Source: Phycisphaerae bacterium (GTDB lineage: Bacteria; Planctomycetota; Phycisphaerae; UBA1845; UTPLA1). Taken from it: a DNA stretch of 40,234 nt. The notes under the pieces were generated by a model that did no database searches, was not told where the DNA came from, and worked only from the letters and a program-made list of their open reading frames with translations. Below, in pieces: positions 1 through 7,814 of this stretch. Location: positions 1 through 40,234 of the forward strand of contig JAFGQA010000143.1 in NCBI GenBank assembly GCA_016935885.1. The letters are read 5' to 3'. Positions within the stretch are counted from its first letter, which is position 1. Each line of letters opens with the position of its first letter. The position numbers and the translations under genes are program-made.

Positions 1-58
1 AGCGATCGCCGAGAACGATATCTTCAGGGTGTACGACCTGGATCAACCGCTGCGATGA
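1..58 (+). CDS. 3' end of an unidentified gene (partial)
   Basis: Reading from base 2, an open frame encodes AIAENDIFRVYDLDQPLR and stops at TGA 56-58. The peptide has ordinary protein composition and is convergent with nuoC, whose stop lies 33 bases away. This fits the last 18 codons of a plus-strand gene cut by the window edge. It is too short to assign a family. A dihydropteroate-synthase-like C-terminus was considered but cannot be supported. The alternative is chance coding in an intergenic tail. Confidence 0.35.
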   Translation, partial: AIAENDIFRVYDLDQPLR

Positions 59-65
59 GGAGCGT

Positions 66-82
66 GCTACCGCGTCTCACAA
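66..82. repeat. Degenerate copy of the 19-bp terminal repeat
   Basis: The segment GCTACCGCGTCTCACAA closely resembles AGTACCGCGTTTCACA, the inner part of the terminal inverted repeat of the element at 32817-32950. It lies between two convergent gene ends. Only one arm is present, so this is either a remnant or a chance match. Confidence 0.25.
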
Positions 83-91
83 GTGGTGCGA

Positions 92-625
92 TTATGCGCT
101 GTCACGGCGGACGACCTCGAAGGCCTCGCGCTCGCCCTTACCGCGGAGGGGATAGTCCTTGCGAAGGGGGTGGGCCTCGAAGCCGTCCCAAGTGAGGATG
201 CGGCGAAGGTCTGGATGACCCTCGAAGACGATGCCGAACATGTCGAAGACCTCGCGCTCCATCCAGTCGGCGCCAGCCCATAGCGAGACGATCGACGGCA
301 CCTTCGGCTCGGGGTCGTTGACGAAGCACTTCACCCACAGGCGATGATTGTGCTTCAGGGAGAGCAGCGAATAGGTGACGGCGTATCGGTCGGTCGCGCC
401 TGGGAAGTCGAGGTAGTCCACACAGGTCAGGTCGGAGAGCTGGGCGAACTTGGTCCGCTTGTGATTTCGGAGGAATCGCATCACGTCGAGCAGGTTCTCC
501 GGCTCCACACGGATGTAGAACTGATCGCCGGGCTGGCCGTTGTGCATCACGAGCGGCTCGGGCTCGAAGGTGAGATCGGGGAACTCGGAACGCAGTACCG
601 CGACGATTTCGTCCGGCGTTGCCAT
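92..625 (-). CDS. nuoC: NADH-quinone oxidoreductase subunit C
   Basis: This is the 30-kDa-type subunit of respiratory complex I, in the peripheral arm on the cytoplasmic side of the membrane, where it helps hold the quinone-reducing module together. The 177-residue protein has family-typical segments: [15 protein letters not shown] near residues 60-74, the ERE-like segment [20 protein letters not shown] at about 121-140, and the C-terminal [10 protein letters not shown]. It is a stand-alone NuoC, not fused to NuoD. The ATG at 625 lies 2 bases after the nuoB stop, and an AGGAGGT Shine-Dalgarno sequence lies within the end of nuoB, so translation is probably coupled. No nuoD follows: a plus-strand gene end occupies the space downstream. 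Confidence 0.95.
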   Translation of the reverse strand: MATPDEIVAVLRSEFPDLTFEPEPLVMHNGQPGDQFYIRVEPENLLDVMRFLRNHKRTKFAQLSDLTCVDYLDFPGATDRYAVTYSLLSLKHNHRLWVKCFVNDPEPKVPSIVSLWAGADWMEREVFDMFGIVFEGHPDLRRILTWDGFEAHPLRKDYPLRGKGEREAFEVVRRDSA

Positions 626-627
626 AG

Positions 628-1224
628 CTACTCTGTACCTCCTACCGGCGCGGTAGCATCGAGCTGATCCATCGGCCCGGCGACGAGTTGCAGGCCGTTG
701 CCGCGCTGCCGGCTGGTCTTGATGCCTTCCTTGTCAATGATTCGCTGGATGGCCATGAGGCCTTCGAGCAGCGTCTCGGGCCGCGGCGGACAGCCGGGTA
801 CGTAGACATCGACGGGCAGGAACTGATCGACGCCCTGGACCACGGCGTACGTGTCGAAGACACCGCCGGTGGACGCGCACGCGCCCATGGAGATGACCCA
901 TTTCGGCTCGCAGATTTGCTTGTAGATGCGCTGCAAGACGGGCATCATCTTGATTGCCACGCGGCCGGCGCAGATCAGCAGGTCGCTCTGTCGTGGACTG
1001 AAGCGCATGACCTCCGCGCCGAAGCGAGAGATGTCATAACGACTGGCCCCGGTGGACATGACCTCGATTCCGCAACAGGCGGTGGCGAAAGGCATGGGCC
1101 ATAGGGAACTTCTGCGGCCCCAGTTGATGCCGTGCTCGCGAATGAAGTCGACCAGCTTGTTCAGTTGCGTGGTAACAATGTCGGTCTTCGGCATTGCGTC
1201 GGGGCCGTGCTCGTTTGTTTTCAT
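628..1224 (-). CDS. nuoB: NADH-quinone oxidoreductase subunit B
   Basis: This is the complex I subunit that carries the terminal [4Fe-4S] cluster N2 and passes electrons to quinone. All four ligands are visible when numbered from the ATG at 1224: adjacent Cys50-Cys51 in [11 protein letters not shown], Cys116 in MGACAS and Cys145 in [10 protein letters not shown]. The 29-residue step between the last two is normal for the family. The start is uncertain. ATG 1224 gives 198 residues, ATG 1194 gives a shorter family-like N-terminus, and ATG 1287 would overlap the nuoA stop (ATGACTGA) and add 21 residues that do not resemble NuoB. None has a convincing Shine-Dalgarno sequence. It is the middle gene of nuoABC. 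Confidence 0.93.
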   Translation of the reverse strand: MKTNEHGPDAMPKTDIVTTQLNKLVDFIREHGINWGRRSSLWPMPFATACCGIEVMSTGASRYDISRFGAEVMRFSPRQSDLLICAGRVAIKMMPVLQRIYKQICEPKWVISMGACASTGGVFDTYAVVQGVDQFLPVDVYVPGCPPRPETLLEGLMAIQRIIDKEGIKTSRQRGNGLQLVAGPMDQLDATAPVGGTE

Positions 1225-1279
1225 GCCGCTATCCCATTGATCGGCTGATCGCCACACCGAGACGGGCGACGGGCGGCCG

Positions 1280-1714
1280 TCAGTCATATCGGAAAACGCC
1301 CTTCTTCCAATCGTACGCGAAGCCAACCACGAGGATGGCGAAGAAGATAGCCATCTCCCAGAACAAGAAGGACATCAACGCAGGATCTGGCGTGGCGGCT
1401 CTCGCCTTCGTGAAAAGGACGGCCCACGGGTACATGAAGATCAGCTCGACATCGAACAGCAGGAACAACATCGCCACCAGGTAGAAGCGGACGTTGAAGC
1501 GGCGTCGTGCGTCGCCGATGACCCGCATGCCGGATTCGTAGGTGCCGTCCTTCTCGGGCCCGCTGCGCCTTGGCTTGGGTATGACGTGCGTAATGATGAC
1601 GATGCTCGCGGCGACGACGATGACCAGGAGGATCAGCGCGATGATGGGGCCGTAGCCGGGGGCAGGGCTCACGGTGTCTGCGATCATTCCCGCGGGCAAC
1701 TGAAGTTGTGTCAT
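1280..1714 (-). CDS. nuoA: NADH-quinone oxidoreductase subunit A
   Basis: This is a small membrane subunit of complex I at the junction of the peripheral and membrane arms. The 144-residue protein has three hydrophobic helices: about residues 22-42 ([21 protein letters not shown]), about 78-100 ([20 protein letters not shown], the most conserved NuoA segment, with the buried acidic residues) and about 115-134. The loop [12 protein letters not shown] matches the usual YE(C/S)G loop. ATG 1714 is chosen because GAGGT lies 7 bases upstream; the longer reading begins with TTG at 1735 and has no better signal. It is the first gene of a compact nuoABC cluster. Confidence 0.95.
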   Translation of the reverse strand: MTQLQLPAGMIADTVSPAPGYGPIIALILLVIVVAASIVIITHVIPKPRRSGPEKDGTYESGMRVIGDARRRFNVRFYLVAMLFLLFDVELIFMYPWAVLFTKARAATPDPALMSFLFWEMAIFFAILVVGFAYDWKKGVFRYD

Positions 1715-1953
1715 ACGCCGGACCTCGATCCTCAAGCCGGTGCTTCGGCATTCCCCATGTGATGGGTGAAGCGGCCTGTCACGCCTATCGGAGCAGCGGT
1801 CTCAACCTCTTCGGTGCACCAGCGAACGCCACGCACTGCTCACGGAGCAAAGGTACACATACCGCCGTTTCTGCAACCTGTCAAACGAACGGCGTCGGAA
1901 CACCAGAAGCCGGGTGTGCGTCACGATTGTAGGTGGGATTTCGGCACCGGGGT

Positions 1954-2030
1954 AAGAGCCCCCGACCTTGGTCGGGGGGCATGTTTTCACGGACATCCGG
2001 CTGCCACCCGGCCAAGGCCGGGGGCTCTTG
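1954..2030. repeat. REP/BIME-like hairpin doublet, family A, copy 1
   Basis: Two hairpins lie head to head. The left has arms CCCCCGACC and GGTCGGGGG with a TT loop. The right is CCCGGCCAAGGCCGGG followed by GGCTCTTG, the inverse of the left outer flank AAGAGCC. About 22 bases separate them. A second complete copy is at 35813-35889, and a single related hairpin (CCCGGCCAAGGCCGGC) is at 27026-27041. The arrangement resembles REP doublets (BIMEs). No REP-associated transposase is in the window. Confidence 0.75.
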
Positions 2031-2194
2031 AACGTCGCTGCAAGCTGATTCGTCTTGGGCGATCTCGAGTTCCTCGCCACACATACTCAAATGACGTACA
2101 CCCCCGGAAGCCTGCCGTTTAACGGCCCGAAAGCGGCGCGCTTGAGGACGTGATCTTGGCACGGTCCGCGTTCGATGGCGCTAAGGCTTCGCGA

Positions 2195-2359
2195 GCACCA
2201 TTTCGGGCGATCTGCGGGTGTACGTCATCTCCGTAGGTAAAGACGACGCTGGGCCGAGAATCCCTTCTCGGCCCCTTCCGTCGATGCGAGGGAAAGGATT
2301 CCCACCGGGAATGTGTGCGAGAAGGGATTCTCGCACCAGCAGCATTTCGGGCGATCGGC
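2195..2359. repeat. Hairpin doublet, family B, copy 1, with direct-repeat borders
   Basis: Hairpin 1 at 2251-2275 has arms GGCCGAGAA and TTCTCGGCC around TCCC. Hairpin 2 at 2315-2336 has arms GTGCGAGAA and TTCTCGCAC around GGGA. The pair is bordered by near-identical direct repeats containing CATTTCGGGCGATC at 2199-2212 and 2343-2356. Related doublets occur at 21003-21107 (inverted), 30459-30542 and 32857-32910. Confidence 0.7.
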
Positions 2360-2377
2360 TTGTGGAGACACCTTCGT

Positions 2378-2407
2378 TTGTCGATGACTGGCTTGACGTG
2401 CTATACT
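2378..2407 (+). promoter_or_regulatory. Probable sigma-70-type promoter of proS
   Basis: A -35 element TTGTCG (2378-2383) and a -10 element TATACT (2402-2407) are separated by 18 bases. The -10 matches the consensus at five of six positions. It lies about 95 bases upstream of the proS start and just past the family B repeat. Confidence 0.45.
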
Positions 2408-2502
2408 CACCGCCACTGCCCTGTGTCGCAGCGATTGGCGAAGGCCGGTCGCGCGGAGGCCCAACGACACCGCCGCAGCTTGGCGGGTGAAAGGACCGGT
2501 TC

Positions 2503-4026
2503 ATGGCGAAGCAGGCGAAGACCGCGATCAGCCCGACGCGGGCGGAAGACTATCCCGAGTGGTATCAACAGGTTGTCCGCGCGGCGGACCTGGCCGAGAC
2601 GTCACCCGTCCGCGGCTGCATGGTCATCAAACCGTGGGGGTATGCCCTGTGGGAGAACATGCAGCGCGTGCTGGACGGCATGTTTAAGGCCACCGGACAT
2701 AGAAACGCGTATTTCCCGCTGTTTATCCCGCTGAGCTTCCTCGAGAAGGAGGCCGCGCATGTCGAGGGCTTCGCCAAAGAGTGCGCGGTGGTTACGCATC
2801 ATCGGCTGGAGGCCGGGCCGGACGGGCATCTCGTGCCAACCGGGCTGCTGGAGGAGCCACTGGTCGTGCGGCCAACGTCCGAGACGATCATCGGCGCGGC
2901 CTATGCCCAGTGGATCCAGTCGTATCGCGATTTGCCGCTGCTGATCAACCAGTGGGCCAACGTCGTTCGCTGGGAGATGCGGACGCGGCTGTTCCTGCGC
3001 ACGACCGAGTTCCTGTGGCAGGAGGGGCACACCGCGCACGCCACGGCGGAGGAGGCCGTCGAGGAGACGATGCGGATGCTGGACGTGTACGCCGACTTCG
3101 CCGAGAACTGGATGGCGATGCCCGTGATCAAGGGCGAGAAGACGGACAACGAACGGTTCCCGGGGGCCGTCAATACCTACAGCATCGAAGCGATGATGCA
3201 GGACCGCAAGGCGTTGCAGGCCGGGACGTCGCACTTCCTGGGGCAGAACTTCTCCAAGGCCGCCGACATCAAGTTTCTCAGCGCCGACGGGAAGGAGGAG
3301 TTCGCGTGGACAACGTCCTGGGGGGTCTCGACTCGGCTGGTTGGCGCCCTGCTGATGACACACAGCGACGATGACGGGTTCGTCCTTCCGCCCAAGCTGG
3401 CGCCGGCCCAGGTGGTGATCCTCCCCATCATTCACAAAGAGGACGCCAAGGCGCGGGTGATGGAGCACTGCGAAACGCTCGCCGCGGACCTGCGCGGCGT
3501 GAGCTATCACGGCCAGCCCCTGGTTGTCGAGTTGGACGCTCGGGAAGGTCGCGGCGGAGAGAAGACCTGGCAATGGATCAAGAAGGGCGTGCCGTTGCGT
3601 CTGGAGATCGGCCCGCGCGACATCGACAGCAACTCGGTGTGCATGGGGCGGCGCGATAGGAGCCCGAAGGAAAGGCAGGACATTTCCCGCGCGGAGTTCC
3701 TGGCGAATGTGACACGGACGCTGGACGAGATCCAGAAGAATCTGCATGACCGGGCCGAAGCATTCCGCGCCGCCCACACACGGCAGATCGACTCGAAGAA
3801 CGAGTTTTATGATTACTTCACGCCGCAGAACCAGGAGAAGCCCGAGATCCACGGTGGCTTCGCCCTGTGCCACTGGAGCGGCGACCCCGCGGTGGAGGAG
3901 CAAGTCAAGAAGGACTTGAACGTCACCATCCGCAGCATCCCCCTGGACGCGGAAGACGAAGCCGGCTCCTGCGTGATCAGCGGCCAACCGAGCCGGCGTC
4001 GGGTCGTGTTTGGGAAGGCGTATTAG
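2503..4026 (+). CDS. proS: Prolyl-tRNA synthetase, archaeal/eukaryotic type
   Basis: This cytoplasmic class II aminoacyl-tRNA synthetase charges tRNA-Pro with proline. The 507-residue protein is of the short type without the editing insertion of the E. coli-type enzyme. Visible landmarks are VVRPTSE at 121-127, the motif 2 region RWEMRTRLFLRTTEF with EGHTAH at 146-169, motif 3 TTSWGVSTRLVGALLM at 260-275, and an anticodon-binding domain from about 290 (PPKLAPAQVVILPI). It ends in tyrosine (VVFGKAY), as is usual for this type. ATG 2503 has AAGGA 7 bases upstream. The gene stands alone and converges on the lyase gene downstream, with 130 bases between the stop codons. An archaeal-type ProS is found in several bacterial lineages, including planctomycetes. 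Confidence 0.96.
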   Translation: MAKQAKTAISPTRAEDYPEWYQQVVRAADLAETSPVRGCMVIKPWGYALWENMQRVLDGMFKATGHRNAYFPLFIPLSFLEKEAAHVEGFAKECAVVTHHRLEAGPDGHLVPTGLLEEPLVVRPTSETIIGAAYAQWIQSYRDLPLLINQWANVVRWEMRTRLFLRTTEFLWQEGHTAHATAEEAVEETMRMLDVYADFAENWMAMPVIKGEKTDNERFPGAVNTYSIEAMMQDRKALQAGTSHFLGQNFSKAADIKFLSADGKEEFAWTTSWGVSTRLVGALLMTHSDDDGFVLPPKLAPAQVVILPIIHKEDAKARVMEHCETLAADLRGVSYHGQPLVVELDAREGRGGEKTWQWIKKGVPLRLEIGPRDIDSNSVCMGRRDRSPKERQDISRAEFLANVTRTLDEIQKNLHDRAEAFRAAHTRQIDSKNEFYDYFTPQNQEKPEIHGGFALCHWSGDPAVEEQVKKDLNVTIRSIPLDAEDEAGSCVISGQPSRRRVVFGKAY

Positions 4027-4156
4027 CCTGAGAGAAGAGGTCAGGTTCGTCTTGCGATCCGATCGACGCTTGAAGCGAGATTCATGCGAGAAGGAACGCG
4101 CGACGGCGTACCTTGAGCCCCTTCCCCGGCTATGAGCCGAACGCAAAGCGTGGCAA

Positions 4157-6964
4157 TTACCCCTTTGTCATAGAATCACCTCCACCGGTCGTGAACTCGC
4201 CTCCAACCTGCGTACTTCCCATCGAAGGTTGCTCGAGTGGCCGGCCACTGGAAGGCTGCCCGGTTGCTGCACAGTAGATGCGGAAGGTATGCTGACCCTT
4301 GATCTTCGTCCTTTTGGGCCAGTACAGCTCGTCCGTTGTGCCGCTGTTCGGATCTACTCTAAGTCCATGATCCTGGCGAACGTGTATCCACGTCTGAGCT
4401 TTCTCCCGGCCGACATGATCGATCTCATACGCGTGTGTATGGCCGTTACCGTGGGTAACGATCATCCACGATCCTGCAAGCTCTGTACCGATGGGCAGTT
4501 TCGCGGACGTCAGGAAGGCATTCGCCACGTTGCCGTCAGCTATGCGGCGGGCCTCATCGATCTCTCCCTCGTAAAAGGGCATCTCGCTTAGGATTTGCAT
4601 CCCGTCGGTGGAGAACTCCGTGCCCGCAACGAGATAGCCGGCCAACGCTCGCCGGCGCCCTTGGGTAAGCATCCCGAGCCGGCCCTTCAGGACGACATTG
4701 GAGCCGTCCTCTGTCGTGACGTGCGCCGTGCCCGAGTCGTCTTCCAGTAACGAGACGATCACCGTGTCGGCGCGATCGCCAACGTTGACCTGCAATCCGA
4801 CGGATCTTCCCTTGTTCGCCTTCGTTGGGATCCGCTCGACGGATTTGATCCGAGGCTGTCCTCGGAACGGCTCGATCACAGCAACGAAGATGCTATCGAG
4901 AGAAGCATCCACCACTCGGCGCGCAACGATCTGCGGCATGAAGAACTTGCCTAGTTGTCGGTCGTCCCCGAGCGCTCGCCGGACCGACGGTGTCGTGCAA
5001 AGGTAATACTGTGTCTCGGTGCCGCCCAGCAAGGTGATCTGCGTCCCAGGAGGCGGTTGATCACCGTCCTCCACTTTGGTCTCCCCGTCGTTAGCTACCA
5101 TGCGAATCGGCCAGTCTACGTACTTGAATGTGAAGCTGCAGTTGTCATGGGAGCTTCCCTCTTTCACGTCCTGCATCAGACCATAGCAGTCGAATTCGTC
5201 AAACTCCGTTTGGGGTTCTCGCCAGCTCTTCTCCTCCGCAGGCTCCAGCAAGGGGCGTTTCCTCGTCATTGCGGCCAGGCCCAGACTGCAACTGGCGATC
5301 TGATCATGGTCGGCGGACCCGTGCATGAGCCAATCGTGCTTCTGGCCGCCTTTGACGTGGAAAACGTCCACGATATACGGATGCTCCGGATCGATGGAGA
5401 CCAGGATGACCATCCGCCGGTAGATATCCAGCGTGTGGCCCGCAACGTCGTAACCCAGCTTTCCCCGGGCCTCCATCACGGCCAGGCCCGGCAATCCAGG
5501 CACGAACATCAGAAGGTCGCCGTCGGTGCGCGGCTTGTCAGGATCGTAGTGGCGGGCTTGACACGCCTCGTCAACGGCAACCAGGTTGTGACCGATGGTC
5601 GAGACGGTCCAGTGGTTGTACTTGGTGTGCGTGTAGCCCATGTCGCAGATCATCTCCCGGCCACGGGAAAACAGGGCGAGATTCAGGTTGTCACCATGGG
5701 CATGGGCCGTTGTTGTTCCGGAGAAATGCAGGTGGACTTCAGTCGTCGCGTCGCCCGAGCCCGCTCCAAGCACCGCATGACCGAAACCCGGCAGAAGACG
5801 GCAGGTCCCTTGATGTCGCACGGGGCTGGGCATGCCATTCTCGGCCCAGGCGGCGCGCTTGACAAAAGTGTTATGAACCGGACACGTCGCGCCATCCGGA
5901 TAGGCGATGACGTCGGGCGCCTGCAGCGCCGTGGGCCAGAAGCGAAGTTCCGCCATGGGATCGAGGTGATCGAAACGGGGATCCTCTGGCGTGCCCTTGT
6001 ACGAGTCCGGATCCGTGTAACCAGTTAGCTCGGTGACGATGTCCTTAATCAGGCTGACGGTCTGATAGTGATAACCGGGCCCTTCCGGCCACATGCCATC
6101 GAAGTGAAAGAACTCCAGCATGTCGCGCACCCATGCGCAAGCCCGATGGACGTATGCGGGCTCTCCGATTCCAATGCCGATACGCACCAAGCCGAGCACC
6201 ACGTAGGGCATCGCGTTGTGAAACTTGCGGCTGTCTGTCTCCCAAAGATACTTGACGATATAATCAACCGCGCCTCGAAAGAGATCATTTTCGATGCGTT
6301 TTCTGGTGGCCTGATCATCGAGCGCCTTGCAGCCCTTGATGTTGCGATAGGCCACCGGCAGGGACCGCGGCACCTCGAGGAACTCCCAGAAAGACCACCG
6401 CGTGCCCGGGGGAGTGGTTGCCTTGGGCTTATACCCCCGAGTTACGTCGGGACTTCCCGCTGCATTCTGCTCCACGACGCAATAGCTGGGATAGGCCCGT
6501 GCAAAGCCATCCATGATCCACACGACGCGGCGCGCAAACTCTTCCGAACGTCCTTCGTTGCGATATCTCTTTGCCAGATCCCACGCACAGCCGACCAACC
6601 ATGTCTTCCTGAAGAACCAGTTCAATCCGCCGAAGTAGTGTCGCCTGCCCTTCGCGCTGTAATAGCCTATCTTCACCTTCTTGTTGCCGTCGAAAGGATT
6701 GGGGAACTCATCCCATCCATTGAATTCGTACTGGCTGTTCGGAAAGAACTGCGCGCACGTGCGGCACTGGACCTTCTCAGCACGGATGTCTGGGGCCCAA
6801 TTGGGGTCCCACGTGAAGATGTCGAAGCCCCGCTCACTTCCTCCGTAATTCGCGCAACCGGGGTTGGGACAGCCACAATACGGCAGCACGGACTGGGGCG
6901 GCACGAGGCTCCGAATCTCATCTTCGGACATCGACACAATCAGTTCTACGTCATCGGTTCCCAT
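4157..6964 (-). CDS. Heparinase II/III-like polysaccharide lyase family protein
   Basis: The 935-residue protein has the heparinase II/III layout: an alpha/alpha-toroid half containing WPEGPGYHYQT (about residues 290-300), then a beta-sandwich half opening with HAHGDNLNLALFSRGRE and IGHNLVAVDE (from about 421), the family's best-conserved stretch. Such enzymes cleave uronate-containing polysaccharides; the substrate is unknown here. Near the N-terminus Cys30, Cys32, Cys37, Cys67 and Cys70 resemble a small metal-binding module (CxCxxxxC...CxxC). ATG 6964 is chosen because AAAGGAG lies 8-9 bases upstream; the frame extends to 7156 but overlaps the promoter. No signal peptide or membrane segment is visible at this start, which is odd for a lyase that is usually exported. 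It is monocistronic, with nothing carbohydrate-related beside it. Confidence 0.85.
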   Translation of the reverse strand: MGTDDVELIVSMSEDEIRSLVPPQSVLPYCGCPNPGCANYGGSERGFDIFTWDPNWAPDIRAEKVQCRTCAQFFPNSQYEFNGWDEFPNPFDGNKKVKIGYYSAKGRRHYFGGLNWFFRKTWLVGCAWDLAKRYRNEGRSEEFARRVVWIMDGFARAYPSYCVVEQNAAGSPDVTRGYKPKATTPPGTRWSFWEFLEVPRSLPVAYRNIKGCKALDDQATRKRIENDLFRGAVDYIVKYLWETDSRKFHNAMPYVVLGLVRIGIGIGEPAYVHRACAWVRDMLEFFHFDGMWPEGPGYHYQTVSLIKDIVTELTGYTDPDSYKGTPEDPRFDHLDPMAELRFWPTALQAPDVIAYPDGATCPVHNTFVKRAAWAENGMPSPVRHQGTCRLLPGFGHAVLGAGSGDATTEVHLHFSGTTTAHAHGDNLNLALFSRGREMICDMGYTHTKYNHWTVSTIGHNLVAVDEACQARHYDPDKPRTDGDLLMFVPGLPGLAVMEARGKLGYDVAGHTLDIYRRMVILVSIDPEHPYIVDVFHVKGGQKHDWLMHGSADHDQIASCSLGLAAMTRKRPLLEPAEEKSWREPQTEFDEFDCYGLMQDVKEGSSHDNCSFTFKYVDWPIRMVANDGETKVEDGDQPPPGTQITLLGGTETQYYLCTTPSVRRALGDDRQLGKFFMPQIVARRVVDASLDSIFVAVIEPFRGQPRIKSVERIPTKANKGRSVGLQVNVGDRADTVIVSLLEDDSGTAHVTTEDGSNVVLKGRLGMLTQGRRRALAGYLVAGTEFSTDGMQILSEMPFYEGEIDEARRIADGNVANAFLTSAKLPIGTELAGSWMIVTHGNGHTHAYEIDHVGREKAQTWIHVRQDHGLRVDPNSGTTDELYWPKRTKIKGQHTFRIYCAATGQPSSGRPLEQPSMGSTQVGGEFTTGGGDSMTKG

Positions 6965-7154
6965 GTATTCGTTCTCCTTTCGCCTTCCTGAAGGTATGAG
7001 CGTCTTCGATGCGGGTTTGAACGCGGAGAACAACGGAGATGAAGGCGCTTCTCGACTGTTCGTGGTGACACCACGTTCCCTTTCCTCCATCCGCAACGGG
7101 CCGGTTGCACCCGGCCAGATGTGAGTCGCGGGCTCCTCCCTATTCCCGACGAGC

Positions 7155-7182
7155 ATTATAGCGAAGCCGGCGTCGAATGCAA
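7155..7182 (-). promoter_or_regulatory. Probable promoter of the lyase gene
   Basis: On the minus strand a perfect -10 hexamer TATAAT (7155-7160) follows a weak -35 TTGCAT (7177-7182) with a 16-base spacer. Transcription would start about 185 bases upstream of ATG 6964, leaving a long leader. This supports the internal ATG over the upstream one, which overlaps the -10 box. Confidence 0.5.
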
Positions 7183-7814
7183 GCCCGACGCAAGGGGATT
7201 TCGCCGTCGTCCGCGCGGGCCCGAGGCATCTTCGCCGGTCTCTGCGGCTAGGAACGAACCACAGGACTGTGGCACCGGCGACAGAAGCGGCGTCACATCA
7301 CGGGCCGGAGGCCCACACTACGGCGTTTGTCAGGCTAGGCTCTGAATCGGGAGTGTGCCCGAAGTCATCCGCACACATGGTCAATGCCGGTACAAGGCGG
7401 CATGATGCGGTAGCTGCGTAACTCATTGCCGATACATTAGTTAACTCAAACTGACCGATTCGCCTTCGAGATTCGCGATAACCCCAAAGAGCCACGAGCT
7501 TCAGCCCGTGCGGCCTCTCGCAGAGAGTGACCGCTCATTCCCGTCGAGAAACCGCACGGGTTGAAGTCCGCAGCTCGTCTTCGCGAGAATCCGGTCAGTG
7601 TGAGTCAGTTGGCATAGGTCCTTATGACCTGTGATCCGATCGCAGACGTTGTCGGACAACGACGTACTCTCCGGATGCTGTCGAATCCCGCGCAGATGAT
7701 CGCTGGACTCTTCCAGCATACGCCGGTACGCTATCGGCTCCCAGACCGGGGGAGGACACGGACGAACCGGTCCGTGCAGTCTATTGGTATTCCTCAATCT
7801 CGAAAGGGCGAACC
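7183..7814. other. Intergenic region with an inverted repeat
   Basis: No gene is supported between the divergent lyase and tldD-like genes. At 7494-7513 the sequence ACGAGCTTCAGCCCGTGCGG is mirrored at 7552-7578 by CCGCACGGGTTGAAG followed by CAGCTCGT, giving an imperfect inverted repeat (family F). The related motif AAGTCCGCGGCTCG recurs near 21196-21245. No clear promoter for the tldD-like gene was found. Confidence 0.5.

Larger units (their letters stand above)
1715..2502. other. Repeat-bearing intergenic region upstream of nuoA and proS
   Basis: This gap lies between two divergent transcription units, nuoABC leftwards and proS rightwards. I see no supported gene. It holds a two-hairpin repeat at 1954-2030, a second hairpin repeat at 2195-2359 and a probable proS promoter at 2378-2407. 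Open frames crossing it are low-complexity shadows of the repeats. Confidence 0.6.

Noticed and set aside
1954..2030. CRISPR-like array or tRNA in the repeat-rich gaps.
   Set aside because: Repeats are paired hairpins without regular spacers, and no cloverleaf with a TTCGA-type loop was found in any gap.
2487..4146. Long open frames on the opposite strand and in other frames over proS, such as a 514-codon minus-strand frame at 2602-4146.
   Set aside because: They mirror the GC-rich codon pattern of proS, have arginine/proline-biased composition and no family similarity; proS is unambiguous.
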